Of a stretch of 16,144 nucleotides of DNA, positions 1 through 9,700 are shown one piece after another (the stretch's first letter is position 1; every line of letters starts with the position of its first letter). The position numbers and the translations under genes are program-made. This stretch comes from Pseudanabaena sp. CAN_BIN31 (GTDB lineage Bacteria > Cyanobacteriota > Cyanobacteriia > Pseudanabaenales > Pseudanabaenaceae), in the NCBI GenBank assembly GCA_026785865.1, contig JAJAZG010000535.1, positions 1 to 16,144 of the forward strand, in the 5' to 3' direction. Below the pieces are notes generated by a model. The model ran no database searches. It was not told where the DNA came from and saw nothing but the letters and a program-made list of their open reading frames with translations.

Positions 1-1378
1 GTGCATGGCTGGCGAGTTGCTAGAATTTGAAGATGGTACTGTCGGCATTGCGCTGAACCTTGAAGAAGACAACGTTGGTGTTGTGTTGATGGGTGAAGGT
101 CGCAAAATTGCTGAAGGTAGCTCGGTAAAAGCAACTGGTCGCATTGCTCAAGTTCCTGTCGGTGACGCATTCATTGGTCGCGTTGTTGATGGTTTGGCTC
201 AGCCTATCGATGGCAAAGGCGAAATCAAAGCTTCCGAAACTCGTCTCATCGAATCTCCCGCACCCGGCATTATTGCTCGTAAATCCGTATTTGAACCTCT
301 CCAAACTGGTATTACCGCGATCGACGCGATGATTCCTATTGGTCGTGGTCAACGCGAATTGATCATTGGCGATCGCCAAACTGGTAAGACATCAGTTGCG
401 ATCGACACAATCATCAACCAAAAAGGTTTGGATTGCGTATGCGTATATGTAGCGATCGGGCAGAAAGCTTCCACCGTTGCCAATGTTGTTAACAAGCTCC
501 GTGAAAGCGGCGCAATGGAATACACGATCGTCGTCATGGCAAGTGCCAACGATCCTGCCACCTTGCAATACCTCGCTCCATACACTGGCGCAGCATTGGC
601 TGAGTACTTCATGTACAAAGGTCAAGGCACGTTGATTGTTTATGATGACTTGTCAAAGCAAGCCCAAGCCTATCGCCAAATGGCGCTCTTGCTTCGTCGT
701 CCACCAGGTCGTGAAGCATATCCTGGAGATGTATTCTATTTACACTCCCGTTTGCTCGAACGTGCTGCAAAACTAAGTGATGCACTCGGCGGCGGCTCGA
801 TGACCGCATTGCCCATCATCGAAACCCAAGCGGGTGACGTATCAGCATACATTCCAACCAACGTAATTTCGATTACCGATGGTCAAATCTTCTTGTCTTC
901 TGACCTCTTCAACGCTGGTATTCGTCCTGCGATCAACCCTGGTATTTCGGTATCCCGTGTTGGTTCGGCAGCGCAAATCAAGGCGATGAAACAAGTTGCG
1001 GGTAAGATCAAGCTCGATCTCGCTCAGTATGATGACCTTGTTGCCTTTGCTCAGTTTGCATCTGACTTGGACAAAACCACTCAAGGTCAACTAGCACGCG
1101 GTAAGCGTCTACGCGAAATCTTGAAGCAGCCTCAGTATTCGCCTCTTCCTGTAGCGGATCAAGTGGCGATTATCTATACGGCAATCAATGGCTACCTCGA
1201 TGAACTCGAAGTTGAGCAAGTCGTTCCTTTTAATAAGGGTCTGCGTAACTACTTGGCAACCAGCAAGCCGAAGTATTCCGAAATCATCACTACAGAGAAG
1301 AAGCTCTCTCCTGAAGCTGAAACGATCTTGAAAGAAGCGATCGCTGAATACACGAAGACTTTCTTGGCTTCTGTGTAA
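1..1378 (+). CDS. atpA: ATP synthase F1 subunit alpha, 5'-truncated by the window edge
   Basis: This is the alpha subunit of the F1 catalytic head, which alternates with beta in the alpha3-beta3 hexamer on the cytoplasmic face of thylakoid or plasma membranes. The frame is already open at base 2 and reads into the conserved MAGELLEFEDGT region, so the Met at base 5 is internal. About 458 codons are visible, against a usual length near 505, so roughly the first 48 residues lie outside the window. Visible motifs are the P-loop GDRQTGKT (about bases 370-390), the conserved RRPPGREAYPGDVFYLHSRLLERAAKL-type segment (about bases 690-775; read here only as its start RRPPGREAYPGD) and the C-terminus EYTKTFLASV. 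In most cyanobacteria the gamma-subunit gene follows atpA directly; here a terminator follows and no gamma gene is present. Codon use and HIP1 sites (1337, 1435) are native-looking. The last 14 codons are repeated three times downstream. Confidence 0.98.
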   Translation, partial: CMAGELLEFEDGTVGIALNLEEDNVGVVLMGEGRKIAEGSSVKATGRIAQVPVGDAFIGRVVDGLAQPIDGKGEIKASETRLIESPAPGIIARKSVFEPLQTGITAIDAMIPIGRGQRELIIGDRQTGKTSVAIDTIINQKGLDCVCVYVAIGQKASTVANVVNKLRESGAMEYTIVVMASANDPATLQYLAPYTGAALAEYFMYKGQGTLIVYDDLSKQAQAYRQMALLLRRPPGREAYPGDVFYLHSRLLERAAKLSDALGGGSMTALPIIETQAGDVSAYIPTNVISITDGQIFLSSDLFNAGIRPAINPGISVSRVGSAAQIKAMKQVAGKIKLDLAQYDDLVAFAQFASDLDKTTQGQLARGKRLREILKQPQYSPLPVADQVAIIYTAINGYLDELEVEQVVPFNKGLRNYLATSKPKYSEIITTEKKLSPEAETILKEAIAEYTKTFLASV

Positions 1379-1392
1379 TTTCGCAAATCAAG

Positions 1393-1412
1393 CAAGGGGC
1401 TTAAGCCCCTTG
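1393..1412. repeat. 20-bp perfect palindrome CAAGGGG-CTTAAG-CCCCTTG
   Basis: This perfect inverted repeat lies 15 bases after the atpA stop. The identical 20-mer recurs at 11596-11615, in the same position relative to another atpA-tail copy, and at 8134-8153, inside the helicase gene. It can form a strong hairpin but has no T-run directly after it, so it is more likely a dispersed palindromic repeat or the upstream half of a two-hairpin terminator than a terminator by itself. Confidence 0.8.
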
Positions 1413-1423
1413 TTTTAATAGAT

Positions 1424-1453
1424 TAAAAAAGAGGGCGATCGCCCTCTTTTTTA
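1424..1453. terminator. Bidirectional rho-independent terminator between atpA and the defence operon
   Basis: This is a 30-bp perfect palindrome made of an A6 run, a GAGGGC stem, a GATC centre (the HIP1 octamer forms the tip), a GCCCTC stem and a T6 run. The symmetry gives a GC-rich hairpin with a U-tract on either strand. It can therefore end atpA transcription rightwards and the minus-strand ATPase gene (stop at 1523) leftwards. Three close relatives occur at 10443-10490, 11627-11662 and 13015-13060. Confidence 0.9.
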
Positions 1454-1522
1454 TTTGGCTTATTTATGAATATGACGATCGCATTTTCAAGCTCCTGTCG
1501 GTAAACTGTAACGATGCTTAAA

Positions 1523-2989
1523 TCATTTGAGTTTATCATCTAGCCGATTCACTGCTCCAATGGCATACTGGACTTCTCGACGGTATATGTGGACAGGACG
1601 AGAATGACTCAAGGGATTTAAGATTTTTTTGGTTGCTTTGTCAATATGACTTATGATTTTTTGATCATTTGGATCGTTTGGATCAAAATAGTCTGTTCCA
1701 TTTTTATTTTTCCATATTTTTACTGCTTTCCACATGTCATCTGCTTTGAGGCTTTTGGGCTTGTCGTGGTAGGCAACAGGAACACTATGCTTGTTACAAA
1801 AGAATTTTAAAATGGCTTCATAAGCACTACGAGCATAAACGGCTGCTGCTTTATAGTCATGTTGTTGATAGTATTTTTCTGCTCGTTTTATATATTCATC
1901 TTTACCTTTAGTTCTCTCAGCAAAAATAGGTAGCTCTAATTCAGCATCGTCAGCACAATAAAATTCAAAAGCCTTCCACATTAATTTGTTTGGTTCAACA
2001 AAATGTTCGCACAAAGTCTCAAACCATTCCAAGTCGTAAGTCATGAGAAAAACTTGATATTTATCGATGAAGTGATCATCAATAATGTCAATAATTGGTA
2101 GTCGATTAGACATATCTAAACCAATTAGAACATCATCTAGGACAAGAATCGCTAGATCGCCAGTATTTACAGGATTTAACTTGAGGGATGCAAGGTATAT
2201 CGAAATACCAATGGCAGAAAGTTTGGCTTCATTAAGATAATTGGGATGTTTACCTCCTAAATTTTGATTAGCGAACTCTACCTTTAAAGTAATTTCTTGA
2301 CCTCCAATAGATTTGTTAGCTTTATCGTAGGAGAAATTGACGGGTTCAAACTTAAGTTTTACCTTGCCATACTCAAAATAATTAAATATAGATATAAGTT
2401 CTAAATTTAGTTGCTCTAAAACATCATTAATCCCATCTTTAAATTTCTTGAGATTAGATTCAAAATTGCTGATTTCCTGTTTTTTGCGATTATCATTTGG
2501 TACGCTATCTTTGAGGCTATTCCAATGGTTACTAAAACTTATTTTGGGAGATGTATAAGGATTTTCAAGTTCTGCCAGAAGTGTAAATACTAAAAGCTCG
2601 AATAAATTTACTGTTGTTTCATTTGGTTTGAGATAATGGGTTGCTAAAATATCTCGATATTCTAAGAAGCCACTGTATTTGTAACCAGCTAAAATTTCTG
2701 GAGAATCTGAAACATTGGTTTCCGTCCATGTATAGGGAGGATTACCGTTATTTAGAGTTAATTTAATGTAAGTATCATCACCATCTTCAGCAAATAGATT
2801 GCGACTATCTCTTATATTGAGATTTTGTTCGGAAGAACTTAGAAAGTGCTTGAGCGCGAGAAATAGTGAAGATTTGCCACTACCATTTTCACCGTAGATA
2901 ATGGCGTTTTTGCCAGCGTCATGTAGGTTGATAGGATGGGCTTTATGAAAACCACGAAAGTTTTTGATTTCAATTTCTTTGATTTTCAT
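1523..2989 (-). CDS. RecF/SMC-like AAA ATPase with a C-terminal helical (possibly HEPN-like) domain; third gene of the defence operon
   Basis: The 488-aa protein opens like RecF/SMC-family ATPases (KIKEIEIKNFRGF) with Walker A GENGSGKSS at residues 33-41. A signature-like LNEAKLSAIG lies at 252-261 and Walker B LAILVLDDV at 279-287, followed by D292. The switch position reads MTYD (316-319) where many relatives have His. The stretch between the ATPase halves is short, only about 150 residues, so there is no long SMC-type coiled coil. Residues about 365-488 form a separate helical module containing DYKAAAVYARSAYEAIL and, near the end, NPLSHSRP; this resembles HEPN-like helical bundles but the catalytic R-x4-6-H is not clear. 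The start ATG overlaps the methyltransferase stop as ATGA (2986-2989), so the genes are translationally coupled. The gene is AT-rich and has no HIP1 site. A role as the sensor or effector of the system is inference. Confidence 0.85.
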   Translation of the reverse strand: MKIKEIEIKNFRGFHKAHPINLHDAGKNAIIYGENGSGKSSLFLALKHFLSSSEQNLNIRDSRNLFAEDGDDTYIKLTLNNGNPPYTWTETNVSDSPEILAGYKYSGFLEYRDILATHYLKPNETTVNLFELLVFTLLAELENPYTSPKISFSNHWNSLKDSVPNDNRKKQEISNFESNLKKFKDGINDVLEQLNLELISIFNYFEYGKVKLKFEPVNFSYDKANKSIGGQEITLKVEFANQNLGGKHPNYLNEAKLSAIGISIYLASLKLNPVNTGDLAILVLDDVLIGLDMSNRLPIIDIIDDHFIDKYQVFLMTYDLEWFETLCEHFVEPNKLMWKAFEFYCADDAELELPIFAERTKGKDEYIKRAEKYYQQHDYKAAAVYARSAYEAILKFFCNKHSVPVAYHDKPKSLKADDMWKAVKIWKNKNGTDYFDPNDPNDQKIISHIDKATKKILNPLSHSRPVHIYRREVQYAIGAVNRLDDKLK

Positions 2990-5900
2990 GACTTGCCCTC
3001 GATGATACGCACAACAGGAATAGTGTTCAGCAAAAATAAGTTATGCCGTATTGGGTGCTCTTTGTCAAATAGTCGCTCAAATATTTGTCGCAATATTTGC
3101 ATTTTTTCGCCTTTGATTGTGTCTAGACTAGGCAAATTTTCTGGCAAGAGATAGCGCATAAAGTATTTGTCATGCTCATGAAGTTCTTCGGGTAAATATA
3201 GCTCCATGACTAGAGCATCAATAATTTGCTCGAAGTAAAGATTCATCCGTTTATCGGTGACGGATTGATCTAAGGTTGCAATATGACTGGGGATGTTTTT
3301 GAGTTGTTCGGTTAGGTAAAGGACATAGCTAACGAGTTTTTCGATCGCTGCCCGATCGCCTTCACCAGCAGTAGGAATAGGAATACGCGAAGTAACAGGG
3401 TTATCAAATTGCATTGTCCGAATTGCTTTGCCAAAAATAAAATAGTATGCAAACCAATTTATTGCAGTTGACTTCAAAATAGCCCAGATAAACTTTTGAG
3501 AATATTCTTTATCTGTAATTACAATTTGATTGATTGTATCAGTAATCAGCAATTCTGTTGTTTGTGGAATACAGGCAGTAATCTTGATATGTTCTTTAGG
3601 ATATTGAATATGAGCAACAATCCTTTGAACTAATACAGATATATTTTTTATTCTACTTTTGTCTGATTCAACATGTTGTTCTTTAATATATCCTTTCAGT
3701 CCCTTTATTCCATATTCATTGATCTCTGCACCGCCAATAACAGCAAAATCACCTTCATCATCTACAAATTTTTGAAATGCTTCTCCCCTACTGTTATTGG
3801 CTATATCGTTTAGAAATTTTCCAGACCGTCTCATTTTCAAAGCAATAGAAATTTCTTGTTTGGTAATTCCATTTAAGATAAAACCAAATTCTTTAACCAA
3901 TGATTTATCAACGGTTGAAATTGGTAAAAACTCTCGTCCATCAAACGATACAGAGTGATAATATTTCTGCTTCTGATTATTTCTTAGAAGAAATACCATT
4001 GCTTCAAGAAGTACATTTTCAAATGCTTTTCCACAATCTACTGTTAATAAAAGCTCTTGGATAGTAAAATCGCGAGTTGTCGCGTAATTTGAGGCGAATG
4101 AGTATGATTTTGGAACAATGTAAGTTAACAGACCATTACTTTTGAGAAAATATTTTCCTTTCTCAATAAAAAGAATCGCTGTCTCACTTATTTTAAGTGT
4201 GTAAGTTTTTTTGAAATACTCAACTTCTTTCTTAGTCAACGCGCCACCATAAGGCGGATTGCCAATACAAATATCAAACCCATCACCCACCCCAAACATC
4301 CACTCAGGATCGAAAAAACTCGCAGACGCATTTTGATCGTAAGGCTTCCAATTTTGCAACAACTCTACATTCGAGAACTTATTGCGCTTCAAAATCTCCC
4401 CAATCTCCCGACACAACAACTCATCCTCATCCCGCTTCTTCCTCTTCGTGCTTAAAGTCCGCGCAAAGAAATGCTCGCGCCGCAACCGCTCCAAACGCCC
4501 CTGTTTTGCTTGGATTTCCTGCGTATCAAAAATCGATAACTGCTGACTTTTCTCAATCCCGATCAGCGTATTTGCCGCCACAAACTTAGTTTCCAGATTT
4601 GGCAAAGGCAAAATCCCCCGATTCTCAGCATCATGATTTTCCTTCTGCTCAATAATCAACGAGATAAAAAAGCGTAACTTCGCAATCTGCACCGCAATCG
4701 GTTGAATATCCACCCCAAAAATACAATTTTGAATCAAAAACAACTTACGCGGATAGTCCATCTCATTCTTAAAGCTATCCTCAATCTTTTGCAACTCCTC
4801 GCGTAACTCAGCGATCGCCCTCTCCCGCGCCGCCTCATAACTAATCTGTTCCGCAGTCTGAATGTCAGCTAAAAGAGGTGCGATCGCCTTTTCCCTTTGT
4901 TGCGATCGCCAACGTACATTACTCGGATCGAGCTTCCGCAACACAAACACCATCTTCTGCAACACACCCATCGGAAAAGCCCCCGAACCACAAGCAGGAT
5001 CGAGAATCTTGCAACTATCCAAAGCTGCAATCAAACGCTCCTGTATTGCCTCATCATCCTTAAACGGATTCACATCATCAAAAGCAAACAAATCACGCAG
5101 TTTTTGCTCTAACTCATCTTCCTTACCCATAAACGGATTTTGGTTAAGCTGCTCCTGAATTGTCAACTGCCCTTTTTTATACTCATTCCCAAAAATATCC
5201 GTCTGCCTCCTGCCCACTTCCAAAAACGCCACATTCTCAACCAAAAGCTGATTCTTAAGATAAGCAATCAAACTCTCATCTACCATGTAATTGACAATTT
5301 CACGCGGCGTATAAAAAGAACCCGTCTGCTTCCTCGCCGTCGTCTGCGTCTCAGGATTGTAAGCCGCCAACAGATTCTCAAATACTTGCCCCAACAACTC
5401 AGGATCGAGGGCAACTTCTTCTTCTAATGGCGTATTCTCCGTCACCGTAAACTTATAACCATTAAAGATATCAATCAAACCCCGCACTTTATACTTCTTG
5501 CGGCTCGTGCCAAAATCCGCATTCAGATCGACCTCTCTCTCCTCACTAAAAAACAACTCATTAGGAATAGAAAGAAGATTATCAGCGCGATCGCTAAAGC
5601 CATCAATCCTTACCTCTGGTTCATCCTGCTTATCCCGCCGATCCAAACACTCAAATAAACCACCATTTAAAAATGGAATTTGCTCAAAATAAGTCTGCAA
5701 AGCATTTTCAGCATTTACAAACAAATCCCCATAGCGAAACTCATTGTGAATCATATAACCGCGATCTCTTTTCCCCCCTTTCCCAAGGGGGGCTAGGGGG
5801 GATCTCTTCCGAAATCTCCGCTCACCCCATTCCGTATTCAAAGTTGCAAAAAATAAATTCTGCAAGATCGCCTTGTAATAACTGCTTTCCTGCGGCTCTA

Positions 5901-6741
5901 AACTCCTGAGAATACCCCTAACTTCTATCTCCTTAAACAAATCATTAGGAACCAACCCCTTTTCCTTCAGAAACCAAACAAACATCAACCGCGTAATTAA
6001 ACGAATCAAACTCTCCTGATTACCCTTCGCATCCTTCGGAAAAACAACCTGTTTACAAGCATCAAAATACCAGTTAGATACCTCCTTATAAAATTCTTTG
6101 TTTAGTAAACTAACATCCAACACCTTACGCCAGTAAGCATATAACTTCGCAAACGAATCAACCCGATCCTTACCCACCATCGGAATCCGCAGACCCGCCA
6201 AAATCCTTTCATGCCCCGAATGTGGCTGCTGAATATCAATATCGCGTAACAGTGTCACCTTCCCAGCCTTCTCCCCCTCACGCCATTTTTGCTTGTACTG
6301 CGATCGCTCCGTATTCGCAAACGCCAAATATTGCCGCGCCCCACCGCCATACTTAAACACCACCACCACAGGCGTATAGCAAAACTCCCGATTAAAAGCA
6401 CGGGATATTTCGGCAAGCTGCGATCGCGTTGGTAACTTGCTATCATCCCGCCTTTTTAAAGTCACCCCAAAAATAACAATCCCCTCATAATCACGATCCA
6501 GATTCTTCGCCGCCGCCAAATCTAACCCACGACCCCCACGAAATGCGCCATCATCTACTATCCCCAAGAAATAAACATCAGCCATCAACCGAAAAGCTTC
6601 CGTATCGCGATAGGTACTTGTCAGAATATCCTTAGCAGCAATAGAGCGATCAGTTACTGCATTAATAGGCACTTGTAGTTCCTTGAACAAAGCGCGTAAA
6701 GCAGTTACAAAATTTAACTCGTTAAAAATGCTAAGTTTCAT
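2986..6741 (-). CDS. Eco57I-type (type IIG-like) adenine-specific DNA methyltransferase; second gene of the defence operon
   Basis: The 1251-aa protein is built like the large methyltransferases of type IIG, BREX-like and DISARM-like systems. An N-terminal region of about 400 residues of uncertain fold comes first. Then follow SFYTPREIV (475-483), SAM-binding motif I DPACGSGAF (581-589), GVDIQPIAVQIAK (676-688) and catalytic motif IV NPPY (828-831), which together mark a gamma-class N6-adenine methylase. Residues about 850-1130 would be the target-recognition domain, and the C-terminus is helical. I see no convincing PD-(D/E)XK nuclease motif at the N-terminus, so cleavage is more likely supplied by the PLD domain of the neighbouring helicase. 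A 10-residue SPLAPLGKGG insert (314-323) is encoded by a dispersed repeat. The recognition-domain part (about 3420-4230) is visibly more AT-rich than the first half of the gene. It follows the helicase gene by 31 bp and overlaps the ATPase gene by 4 bp. Confidence 0.92.
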   Translation of the reverse strand: MKLSIFNELNFVTALRALFKELQVPINAVTDRSIAAKDILTSTYRDTEAFRLMADVYFLGIVDDGAFRGGRGLDLAAAKNLDRDYEGIVIFGVTLKRRDDSKLPTRSQLAEISRAFNREFCYTPVVVVFKYGGGARQYLAFANTERSQYKQKWREGEKAGKVTLLRDIDIQQPHSGHERILAGLRIPMVGKDRVDSFAKLYAYWRKVLDVSLLNKEFYKEVSNWYFDACKQVVFPKDAKGNQESLIRLITRLMFVWFLKEKGLVPNDLFKEIEVRGILRSLEPQESSYYKAILQNLFFATLNTEWGERRFRKRSPLAPLGKGGKRDRGYMIHNEFRYGDLFVNAENALQTYFEQIPFLNGGLFECLDRRDKQDEPEVRIDGFSDRADNLLSIPNELFFSEEREVDLNADFGTSRKKYKVRGLIDIFNGYKFTVTENTPLEEEVALDPELLGQVFENLLAAYNPETQTTARKQTGSFYTPREIVNYMVDESLIAYLKNQLLVENVAFLEVGRRQTDIFGNEYKKGQLTIQEQLNQNPFMGKEDELEQKLRDLFAFDDVNPFKDDEAIQERLIAALDSCKILDPACGSGAFPMGVLQKMVFVLRKLDPSNVRWRSQQREKAIAPLLADIQTAEQISYEAARERAIAELREELQKIEDSFKNEMDYPRKLFLIQNCIFGVDIQPIAVQIAKLRFFISLIIEQKENHDAENRGILPLPNLETKFVAANTLIGIEKSQQLSIFDTQEIQAKQGRLERLRREHFFARTLSTKRKKRDEDELLCREIGEILKRNKFSNVELLQNWKPYDQNASASFFDPEWMFGVGDGFDICIGNPPYGGALTKKEVEYFKKTYTLKISETAILFIEKGKYFLKSNGLLTYIVPKSYSFASNYATTRDFTIQELLLTVDCGKAFENVLLEAMVFLLRNNQKQKYYHSVSFDGREFLPISTVDKSLVKEFGFILNGITKQEISIALKMRRSGKFLNDIANNSRGEAFQKFVDDEGDFAVIGGAEINEYGIKGLKGYIKEQHVESDKSRIKNISVLVQRIVAHIQYPKEHIKITACIPQTTELLITDTINQIVITDKEYSQKFIWAILKSTAINWFAYYFIFGKAIRTMQFDNPVTSRIPIPTAGEGDRAAIEKLVSYVLYLTEQLKNIPSHIATLDQSVTDKRMNLYFEQIIDALVMELYLPEELHEHDKYFMRYLLPENLPSLDTIKGEKMQILRQIFERLFDKEHPIRHNLFLLNTIPVVRIIEGKS
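5763..5804. repeat. C-run/G-run dispersed repeat inserted in frame in the methyltransferase gene
   Basis: CCCCCCTT (5773-5780), a 4-base spacer and AAGGGGGG (5785-5792) form a perfect 8-bp hairpin, followed by CTAGGGGGGATC. Elements of this look are abundant in cyanobacterial genomes, both between and inside genes. Read on the minus strand it supplies the codons for SPLAPLGKGG in the methyltransferase without breaking the frame. Confidence 0.8.
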
Positions 6742-6772
6742 TTTTGTTTAATCTGGCAATTGTGAAATTTAA

Positions 6773-9700
6773 TTATGTTGAAACGCTGACCAAAGACCAA
6801 GCAATTAGATCGAAGTTATTGGGCTGAAATTTTTCATCAATCTTAACATTTTGTTTGATCGTTCCCAAAGCAACCTTATTGCCCTTTTTGAGCATCCCTA
6901 AAAGATCCCTTGTGGCATTACCCATCGTCTCCTTAACCGTACCGTCTTCCATTACCTCGGTTGTAGTAGCCTGACTATTTAGCCAAGATTTAAGAGCATT
7001 TACTAACTCAGCGATCGCCACCTCTTCACCCCGATCCACAGCATCAGGTACAAATCGTTCTTTGTCTTTATTTACAGTCAAAAAGTCTAAAACTTCCTTT
7101 TGATTGTTTAAAACCAACTTGCCCGACTTATCGATATAAATTAAATCAAATACCTGATATTGATGATCGAGTTGCTTTGATGGCTTCGCAGGATAACCAA
7201 GCAAAGCCACAAGCCCGTTACAAATCCCACTATGATCGCCGACAAATCCCGAATACACACCCTTGGGCATCTGGCGATATTTGTCCTTATCGCGATTAAA
7301 CTCAGCTAGTAAATCCTGTCGATAACGCTCCAAAGACAAACTATCAAAGCCTAAACCTTGATCGCTTACCTCAATGTCATCCCAAGTGATTAGCATTTGC
7401 TCCATCATGCGATCGTTCATCTTGCGGTCAAAGTCTTCATCATGAGCCATCTTTGCAAAGCTATCAGAAAACTGATGATCGACTTCTGACCCAGCCAACT
7501 TCATCGCCGCCATCCGTTGCTCGATCCGTCCTTGCAGATTGAGATAGGAATTAATATTGTCTGAGGGCCAGAAGTTAATCCCAAAAATTTGCTCATTCGG
7601 ACTACCAAGGCGATCAATCCGTCCCATGCGCTGAATAATCCGCACAGGATTCCAGTGAATATCGTAATTAATCACCATGTCAGCATCCTGCAAGTTCTGC
7701 CCCTCACTGAGAGCATCCGTAGCAATCAAGATGTCAATAGGCTTAGCTAACTTTTGGTGCGTATCAGGATGGTTTTCTGCAATCCAAGCTTGCCATTCTG
7801 CAAAAGCTGCTAAGCCTTGCTTCTCAGAGGTAAAAGCCCACTCCTTTTCACAAAATAGCTTCGTATAGGGTGCAAATCTTTCGAGAATCGCCTCCATAGG
7901 CTGTTTTCGATTGTCATCATCTGAGTATGAGCCTGTCCCCGTTGCGATCGCAATCTTGTCAAAACCTCGCGCTTGAAGCTGCTCAAACAGATATATCGCA
8001 GTATCTCGATAGACTGTAAAAATTACCACTTTCTGATTATGATTATTTGCGCCTGATTTTCGCTTCTTCACGATTTCTGCAATCAACGACTCTAACTTAT
8101 CATCACAAGATTTATGGCGATCGCCATCATGAACAAGGGGCTTAAGCCCCTTGCCTGTTGCAGTAGTTAATTCTTTCTCAACTTTTTTCGCAAACTTTTG
8201 CAAATTCACCGAAAGCTTATCTAGAGCATCTAAATCTTTTTTCAGATCCTCTTTAAACTTATCTAAATTCCCAGCCCGATCAATTTCCGCGATACTAATT
8301 TTGCGTTTTTTGCCTAGTGTGTACTGTTCGATCGCTTCTATAAACTCATCATCATTTTGATCCTCATCCAAATTTTCTGCATCATTTTCTAAGATTACGG
8401 GGACTGCCTTGCTTGCCTGATACGCCTTAATCTTATCCAAGGCATTTTGATGATGATCCTTAATCTTCTCAACTGTTGAATAAAAAGAGAACCAAGAAGA
8501 CTCTAACCGCTTCACCATCAGGATATAAATCATTTTGACCAGAAAGCGATCGCGCAATTTTTCATCACGCAACACATCTTTCTTTATCCCTGAATCATCA
8601 TCCAAATATAAGGCTGGCTGATAGCCTGACAACTTCGGAGGAAAATGGTCAAACAACTCCTCAAAGGTTTCAAAATTACCAAGCTGATGTGGTGTTACAA
8701 ATAAATTTACAGGCTTGTTTTTGACAGGAAATATTAAATCAGTCTCCTGACTCTCGACCATCTTGCGAGTTCGGGCCACCAGCAAAGAGTCAGTCAATCT
8801 AAAGAAATCATTACCTGAAAGTTTTTTGATAAAGTCTCCGATTTTGGGATTTTCATCTTTGCGCCATTCATTAAACATTGTCTGAGCTTGCTTGAACGAA
8901 TAGTCGATATTTCTGACACCCAATTTAGCCTCATAGCCATGCACATTCCCTTGCACCATTAACTTAAACTGGTTTCTCGCATCATTCAGGGAGTTATTGA
9001 TTGGTGTTGCCGATATCAATAAAACTTTGACATCTTGGTTTTTCTGCAAAATCTGCTCAATCAGAAACTTATAACGATTTGCCTTGTCATTCCGCAAGTT
9101 ATGGCTTTCATCAATCACAATCAGCTTAGGCTTATCGTCACCAAAGAACTTGTCAGCGCGATCGGTGTATGACTCTAAACGAGCGTTACTCATATCCGTA
9201 TGAAAGCGCATAAAAAACTTCAGTTTGTCCACCTCAAACTTAGATGCTTGATCTTCCTTGTAGCGTCTCCAGTTATTCTCCAGCTTCTTAGGACAAAGCA
9301 AGATCACCTCACGCCCCTGCATCTGGAAAAACTTCATTACCGCTAAAGCGCTCCAAGTTTTACCCAAACCTACAGCGTCCGCTAAGATTGCCCCATCATA
9401 TTTCTGAAGCATCCGAATTAAACTCAAGACACCTTTTTTCTGAAAGTCATACAGAGCATTAAAAACAGCCGTATTTTCTAACCTTCCAACTTGACGATTA
9501 AACTCTGGATCGTTCTCAATTTCCAGAATTTGATTGCCAAATAGCTCAAATAAAATCTTGTAGTAAATGTCCCGTGGCGAATATTCGATAAATATTTTGC
9601 TGATTTCTGCAATCAAATATTGCTTAAAATCAACCTTTCTCCGCGAGCCATCTTTCAATACAATCGTCTTTTCGTTATGTGCTTGTGGATTATTCCATAG

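Noticed and set aside
4862..5427. Several overlapping plus-strand open frames of 61-98 codons opposite the methyltransferase.
   Set aside because: They are antisense shadows of a well-supported gene, with low-complexity composition and no recognisable motif.
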